10,486 bases of DNA from Verrucomicrobiota bacterium (GTDB lineage Bacteria > Verrucomicrobiota > Verrucomicrobiia > Limisphaerales > UBA9464), in assembly GCA_947464705.1 (NCBI GenBank), contig CANHYD010000057.1, positions 1 through 10,486 on the forward strand, read 5' to 3'. The notes beneath the pieces were generated by a model. That model worked only from the letters and a program-made list of their open reading frames with translations. It was not told the origin of the DNA and made no database searches. The stretch's first letter is position 1. Every line of letters begins with the position of its first letter. This document shows, in pieces, positions 7,213 through 10,486 of this stretch. Both the position numbers and the translations under genes were made by a program.

Positions 7213-7245
7213 TAAAAGAAAAGGCGCCCGGTTGCCGGGCGCCTT
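7213..7245 (-). terminator. Intrinsic terminator of the HU gene
   Basis: On the minus strand an 11-bp perfect stem (7221-7231 with 7235-7245) closes a 3-base loop. It is rich in G and C and is followed immediately by TTTTCTTTT. It begins 27 bases past the HU stop codon. This is a textbook Rho-independent terminator and separates HU transcription from the downstream membrane-protein gene. Confidence 0.93.
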
Positions 7246-7272
7246 GAAAGGGGTGATCGAGAACTCGTCGGA

Positions 7273-7569
7273 TTACTTGGTACCGAGGATCGCGTCCTTG
7301 GCGGCCTTGGCCACGCGGAACTTCACGACCTTCTTGGCCGGAATCTTGATCTCGGCGCCGGTGGCCGGATTGCGGCCGATACGGGCCTTGCGGTTGACCA
7401 ACACCAGCTTGCCCACGCCAGGGAAAGTGAAGGTGTTCTTGGCGTTCTTGTAGGCGAGTTCAGCCAGCGCCTCCAGAACCGTCAACGCTTGCTTCTTGCT
7501 GATCTCAGCCTTCTCGGCGAGGACAGCGGTGATCTGAGACTTGGTGAGGGCTTTAGCAGCTTTGGCCAT
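7273..7569 (-). CDS. HU/IHF-family DNA-binding protein
   Basis: This is a small basic nucleoid protein that binds and bends DNA as a dimer. The 98-residue sequence fits the family from end to end: the N-terminal helices with LTKSQITAVLAEKAEISKKQ, the FPGVGKL turn (49-55), and the DNA-binding beta arm GRNPATGAEIKIPAKK (65-80) including the Arg-Asn-Pro tip that intercalates into the minor groove. The C-terminal helix ends near the stop. The N terminus is slightly extended and lysine/alanine rich (MAKAAKALTK), a common variation. The ATG at 7569 has only a weak ribosome-binding site. The gene stands alone with its own terminator and is divergent from the aguB group. Whether it acts as HU or IHF cannot be told from sequence. 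Confidence 0.96.
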   Translation of the reverse strand: MAKAAKALTKSQITAVLAEKAEISKKQALTVLEALAELAYKNAKNTFTFPGVGKLVLVNRKARIGRNPATGAEIKIPAKKVVKFRVAKAAKDAILGTK

Positions 7570-7603
7570 AATATTGGGCTTTGGAGTTGGGATGTGTGAT
7601 TGA

Positions 7604-7620
7604 TCCGAAGTGACTTCGGA
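7604..7620. repeat. Perfect 17-base inverted repeat in the HU leader region
   Basis: The arms tccgaagt (7604-7611) and acttcgga (7613-7620) are perfect 8-base complements around a single G. The element lies 35-51 bases upstream of the HU start codon and in the divergent spacer shared with aguB. The 1-base centre argues against a simple RNA hairpin with all pairs formed and is more like an operator dyad. An HU leader stem with a few opened pairs is also possible. Confidence 0.45.
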
Positions 7621-7664
7621 GCGGATTTAGCAACGCGTCACACGGCGTCGCAAGAGAAAACCCA

Positions 7665-7841
7665 ATGAAAGCATGGTTTTCATACGTTTCGCGTCTGCAA
7701 ATGACCCGCGTGGCGGTTTCCTCGCGTCGGGTCCTTGACTTGCACCACTCCCCCAACACCATCAACCCCCTCGCCGGGCGATTGGGGACACAGAGCCCCC
7801 CAGCACCTTTGTCCGGGGATGAAACCAGTACGCCACCATGA
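7665..7841 (+). CDS. Possible 58-residue leader or coupling ORF before aguB
   Basis: An ATG at 7665 opens 58 codons ending in a TGA that overlaps the aguB start codon as ATGA (7838-7841). The peptide begins MKAWFSYVSRLQMTRV and is otherwise Pro/Ser/Thr-rich with no domain I recognise. Its ribosome-binding site is weak. What favours it is that aguB itself has no visible Shine-Dalgarno sequence, and that ATGA overlaps are used for coupling elsewhere in this window (GT4/WecA-like and SDR/ROK). What speaks against it is the odd composition; an open frame of this length is also easily chance in GC-rich DNA. The divergent spacer 7570-7837 holds nothing else gene-like. Confidence 0.2.
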   Translation: MKAWFSYVSRLQMTRVAVSSRRVLDLHHSPNTINPLAGRLGTQSPPAPLSGDETSTPP

Positions 7842-8734
7842 ACCCACGTCCGAAGACCCGATCGGTGACTCTCGGTCTTTTGCAACATGCCTGCGGGCCC
7901 GATCCCGAGGAAAACCTCCGGTTGTGCCTGGAGGCGGGCGCGCAAGCCGCCAAGGATGGAGCCAACATCTTGTGCACCCAGGAATTGGTCCGTTCCCAAT
8001 ACTTCTGCCAGTCGGAGGAGCACCGGTATTTCGACCTCGCAGAGCCCATCCCAGGCCCCAGCACGCGAGCCTTCCAGAGCTTGGCCCAGGAGCATGGGGT
8101 CGTGGTGATCGCATCGCTCTTCGAAAAGCGGGCCGAGGGGTTGTACCACAACACGGCCGTGATCATCGATGCGGACGGTTCCTTGCTCGGCATCTATCGG
8201 AAGATGCACATCCCGGATGACCCCCTCTTCTACGAGAAATTCTATTTCACCCCGGGGGATACGGGATTCAAAACCTGGGACACCCGTTTCGGCCGCATCG
8301 GTGTGCTCATTTGTTGGGATCAATGGTACCCGGAGGCGGCACGACTCACGGCAATGAGCGGGGCCGAGATTCTCTTCTATCCCACCGCCATCGGCTGGCA
8401 CCCTTCCGAGAAGGCCGAATACGGAGTCCATCAGCACGGTGCCTGGGAGACGATCCAACGCTCCCACGCAGTGGCCAACGGTTGCTACGTGGCCGCCGTG
8501 AACCGGATCGGCTTGGAACGGCCCATTGGCGGCGACGGGCTCGAATTCTGGGGACAAAGCTTCGTCGCGGGCACCAGCGGCCAATTGCTGGGCAAGGCCT
8601 CGGTAGATCGCCCCGAAAACCTGCTGGTTTCCGTGGATCTGGCGAAGGTGGACGTCACCCGGACGCACTGGCCCTTCCTGCGGGACCGGCGCATTGATGC
8701 CTATGGCGACCTCACCCGACGCTATCGAGACTAG
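7838..8734 (+). CDS. aguB: N-carbamoylputrescine amidase (nitrilase superfamily)
   Basis: AguB hydrolyses N-carbamoylputrescine to putrescine, CO2 and ammonia, the last step of the arginine-agmatine route to polyamines in the cytoplasm. The 298-residue protein has the complete nitrilase catalytic triad in AguB-type context: Glu49 in CTQELVRSQYFCQ, Lys122 in YRKMHIPDDPLFYEKFYFTPGD (119-140), and nucleophile Cys159 in GVLICWDQWYPEAARL (155-170), followed by GAEILFYPTAIGW (175-187). The QYFCQ, YFDLAEPIPGP and IPDDPLFYEKFYF stretches are strongly typical of carbamoylputrescine amidases rather than other nitrilases. The length is normal. The ATG at 7838 is used; no Shine-Dalgarno sequence is evident. 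The usual partner agmatine deiminase (aguA) is not next to it on either side. Downstream the SDR gene starts inside its last codons. Confidence 0.93.
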   Translation: MNPRPKTRSVTLGLLQHACGPDPEENLRLCLEAGAQAAKDGANILCTQELVRSQYFCQSEEHRYFDLAEPIPGPSTRAFQSLAQEHGVVVIASLFEKRAEGLYHNTAVIIDADGSLLGIYRKMHIPDDPLFYEKFYFTPGDTGFKTWDTRFGRIGVLICWDQWYPEAARLTAMSGAEILFYPTAIGWHPSEKAEYGVHQHGAWETIQRSHAVANGCYVAAVNRIGLERPIGGDGLEFWGQSFVAGTSGQLLGKASVDRPENLLVSVDLAKVDVTRTHWPFLRDRRIDAYGDLTRRYRD

Positions 8735-9575
8735 CCGGGTGCCCCAGGGGGCGCTCCAGGGACGTTGTTTGGTGATCATCGGAGGGACCCGAGGCCTCGG
8801 TTGGTCTGCGGCGCAAGCCTGCCTCCGCGAGGGCGCCCGATTGGTCGTGGTGGGACGCGAACCCACCCCGGAGGCACCACAAACCGAAGAGGTGCAGAGT
8901 CGGCTAGAAGTGATTCAGGCCGACGCCCGAGAACCCGGAGTGGCCGAGCGAGCCATCGAACGGTGTGCGCAGCGGTACGGCCAGTTCCACGCCCTGTACC
9001 ACGTCGCGGGAGGTAGTGGACGGGCCTGGGGCGACGGGCCACTGCACACCATTCCTTTGGAAGGTTGGCAGCAGACCCTGGAATTGAACCTGACAACGGC
9101 CTTCCTCTCCAATGGGGCGGCAATCCGCTGGTTCCTTCGAGAGAATCAACCGGGTTGCATCCTGAACTGCGGATCGGTGTTGGCCAACTCCCCTTCCCCC
9201 AGCCTGTTCGGCACCGCAGCCTACGCGACCGCCAAATCCGCTCTGGTGGGCCTTACGCAGGCAGCGGCGGCGACCTATGCCCCTCAGGACATCCGCGTGA
9301 ACCTCTTGGCTCCGGGACTCACCGCCACCCCCATGTCCCTGCGGGCCCAATCCAACCCGGTCATCCAAGAGTTCATCCACCGCAAGCAACCGCTGGACGG
9401 CGGACGCATGGGTCGGCCTGACGATCTGGATGCAGCGGTGATTTGGCTCCTCTCCGAGGGCAGTCGCTTTGTCACGGGTCAAGTCATTGCCGTGGACGGC
9501 GGTTGGTCGGTTTCTGACGCATCCCCAGCGCAAACACTCCCGACACAAACCGGTTCAGCCCCCCTGGCTTCATGA
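8697..9575 (+). CDS. Short-chain dehydrogenase/reductase (SDR family, FabG-like)
   Basis: This is a cytoplasmic NAD(P)-dependent oxidoreductase of the classical SDR type. From the ATG at 8697 (292 residues) the Rossmann nucleotide motif is GGTRGLG at 29-35, the usual NNAG is represented by HVAGG (102-106), and the catalytic residues are Ser160 in LNCGSVLAN and the YxxxK pair Tyr176/Lys180 in AAYATAKSAL. The C-terminal VNLLAPGLTATPM and VTGQVIAVDGGW are also typical. The active site therefore looks intact. Start choices are ATG 8697, ATG 8703 or GTG 8739; the first two overlap the end of aguB by about 30-40 bases, and the last would begin just before the conserved core. The stop overlaps the ROK gene as ATGA. 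The substrate is not predictable; linkage to a ROK kinase hints at a sugar or sugar-derived compound. Confidence 0.88.
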   Translation: MPMATSPDAIETSRVPQGALQGRCLVIIGGTRGLGWSAAQACLREGARLVVVGREPTPEAPQTEEVQSRLEVIQADAREPGVAERAIERCAQRYGQFHALYHVAGGSGRAWGDGPLHTIPLEGWQQTLELNLTTAFLSNGAAIRWFLRENQPGCILNCGSVLANSPSPSLFGTAAYATAKSALVGLTQAAAATYAPQDIRVNLLAPGLTATPMSLRAQSNPVIQEFIHRKQPLDGGRMGRPDDLDAAVIWLLSEGSRFVTGQVIAVDGGWSVSDASPAQTLPTQTGSAPLAS

Positions 9576-10486
9576 ATCCCATTTCGGAAACCGAGCCCTA
9601 TTTCCTGGGCATCGACCTCGGTGGATCCCGCATCAAGTCGGTGGCTGTGAGCGCCAGCGGCAAGACCCTCGAACACGAGTCCACCCCGTTTGAGGATCGG
9701 GCAATGGAGTGGGCGAACCGCATCCGCGATCGGGTAGACCACCTCCGTCTCCGTCGAGGTGAACCGGCGGCCGTGGGGCTTTCAGCACCAGGGCTGGCTG
9801 CCCGAGAGGGTCGCTGCATCCTCCACATGCCCGGGCGTTTGCAAGGATTGGAGGGATTGGATTGGCAGCAGTATCTGGCTTTTCCGACTCCGGTTCCAGT
9901 GCTCAACGACGCTCACGCGGCCCTCTTGGGAGAGGCTTGGATAGGAGCGGCTCAAGGGCTGGAGAATGTATTCATGCTCACCTTGGGAACCGGGGTCGGC
10001 GGGGCGGCGATCGTTGAGGGTCGCCTTCTCCGGGGCCATCTGGGACGCGCTGGGCACCTGGGGCACATTACCCTCGATCATCGAGCCAAAAATGATGATG
10101 TCGGCACGCCGGGGTCCCTGGAAATGGCCATTGGCAACAAAACCCTCCTTGAGCGAAGCCATGGACGCTACACCTCCACCGAAACGCTGGTTCAACAGGC
10201 CCGGACGGGTGATCCAGAGGCCGTTGGGCTGTGGCTGGAGTCTGTGCGGGGACTGGCGGTGGGCATCAACTCACTCATCAACGTATTGGACCCCGAAGCG
10301 GTTATTTTAGGTGGCGGAATCGCTCAGGCGGGCCCTGACCTATTTGATCGGGTGGCGGAAATCCTCGAGGGGCTTGAGTGGCGTCCCAAGGGAGCCCGTG
10401 TGCGCATTCTACCGGCCGCCTTGGGTGAGTTCGCCGGTGCCTATGGGGCCGCTCGTCAGGCCATTCTTTCTCGACAGAATCACTGA
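9572..10486 (+). CDS. ROK-family sugar kinase-like protein lacking the cysteine zinc motif
   Basis: ROK proteins are mainly cytoplasmic hexose or amino-sugar kinases. The 304-residue product has the family ATP and sugar-site elements: phosphate loop FLGIDLGGSRIKS (11-23), catalytic Asp113 in VLNDAHAALLGEAW (110-123), second phosphate loop LGTGVGGA (138-145), and the C-terminal LDPEAVILGGGI (239-250). Two expected features differ. The sugar-contacting Glu of the usual AGExGH is His162 in RAGHLGH (159-165). The zinc-binding CxCGxxGCxE is replaced by DDVGTPGSLE (175-184), with no cysteines. Residues around SLEMAIG still align, so this looks like a coherent variant, not decay. It overlaps the SDR gene by ATGA and ends at the window's last base with TGA. 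It could be a kinase with unusual specificity or a regulatory protein; no N-terminal helix-turn-helix is present, which argues against a ROK repressor. Confidence 0.88.
   Translation: MNPISETEPYFLGIDLGGSRIKSVAVSASGKTLEHESTPFEDRAMEWANRIRDRVDHLRLRRGEPAAVGLSAPGLAAREGRCILHMPGRLQGLEGLDWQQYLAFPTPVPVLNDAHAALLGEAWIGAAQGLENVFMLTLGTGVGGAAIVEGRLLRGHLGRAGHLGHITLDHRAKNDDVGTPGSLEMAIGNKTLLERSHGRYTSTETLVQQARTGDPEAVGLWLESVRGLAVGINSLINVLDPEAVILGGGIAQAGPDLFDRVAEILEGLEWRPKGARVRILPAALGEFAGAYGAARQAILSRQNH

Noticed and set aside
7656..7681. Inverted repeat gaaaacc/ggttttc in the HU-aguB spacer
   Set aside because: Seven A/T-rich base pairs around a 12-base loop with no T-tract is weak and easily chance.
7735..7765. 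TTGACT as a -35 element for aguB
   Set aside because: No acceptable -10 sequence lies 16-18 bases downstream (only ACCATC or CACCAT), so no promoter could be supported.
7553..8866. Minus-strand frame of 437 codons covering aguB
   Set aside because: aguB on the plus strand has a full catalytic triad and family motifs across the same bases; the antisense translation has no domain and would also run through the HU promoter region.

Overview
The window looks like chromosomal DNA from a GC-rich Gram-negative bacterium, most likely a member of the Verrucomicrobiota or a relative in the PVC group. That is an inference from three things: the overall protein style, a membrane protein of the DUF2723 kind fused to TPR repeats, and the combination of flagellar genes with a WecA-like/GT4 glycan pair. 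No rRNA or universal marker is present to prove it. I see no insertion sequence, prophage, tRNA, CRISPR array or abrupt change of base composition, so this reads as ordinary core or near-core genome.

Left part, all on the minus strand. Positions 1-1834 hold the start of a flagellar basal-body operon in the order flgB-flgC-fliE-fliF, with fliF running off the left edge. The spacers are 20, 20 and 19 bases. A sequence with the sigma-54 GG-N10-GC layout lies just upstream of flgB. Upstream of that, after a spacer containing a long imperfect hairpin, are three envelope-glycan genes: a DUF2723-like multi-membrane protein with C-terminal TPR repeats (4222-7017), a GT4 glycosyltransferase (2993-4168) and a WecA/TagO-type polyprenyl-phosphate sugar-phosphate transferase (2016-2996). 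The last two overlap by ATGA. They suggest a surface polysaccharide or glycoprotein pathway: the WecA-like enzyme would load the first sugar on the lipid carrier, and the GT4 enzyme would extend it.

Centre, minus strand. An HU/IHF-family nucleoid protein (7273-7569) has its own strong intrinsic terminator. A perfect 17-base inverted repeat lies 35-51 bases before its start codon.

Right part, plus strand. Divergent from HU is a tight three-gene set: N-carbamoylputrescine amidase (aguB, polyamine synthesis), a short-chain dehydrogenase/reductase whose start lies inside the end of aguB, and a ROK-family kinase-like protein overlapping the reductase by ATGA. The ROK protein lacks the family's cysteine zinc motif and has a histidine where the family's sugar-contacting glutamate normally sits. 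A 58-codon reading frame ends in an ATGA overlap with aguB and could be a leader or coupling ORF. I found no clearly new system; the most checkable oddities are the ROK variant, the flgB promoter, the HU dyad and the aguB leader ORF.
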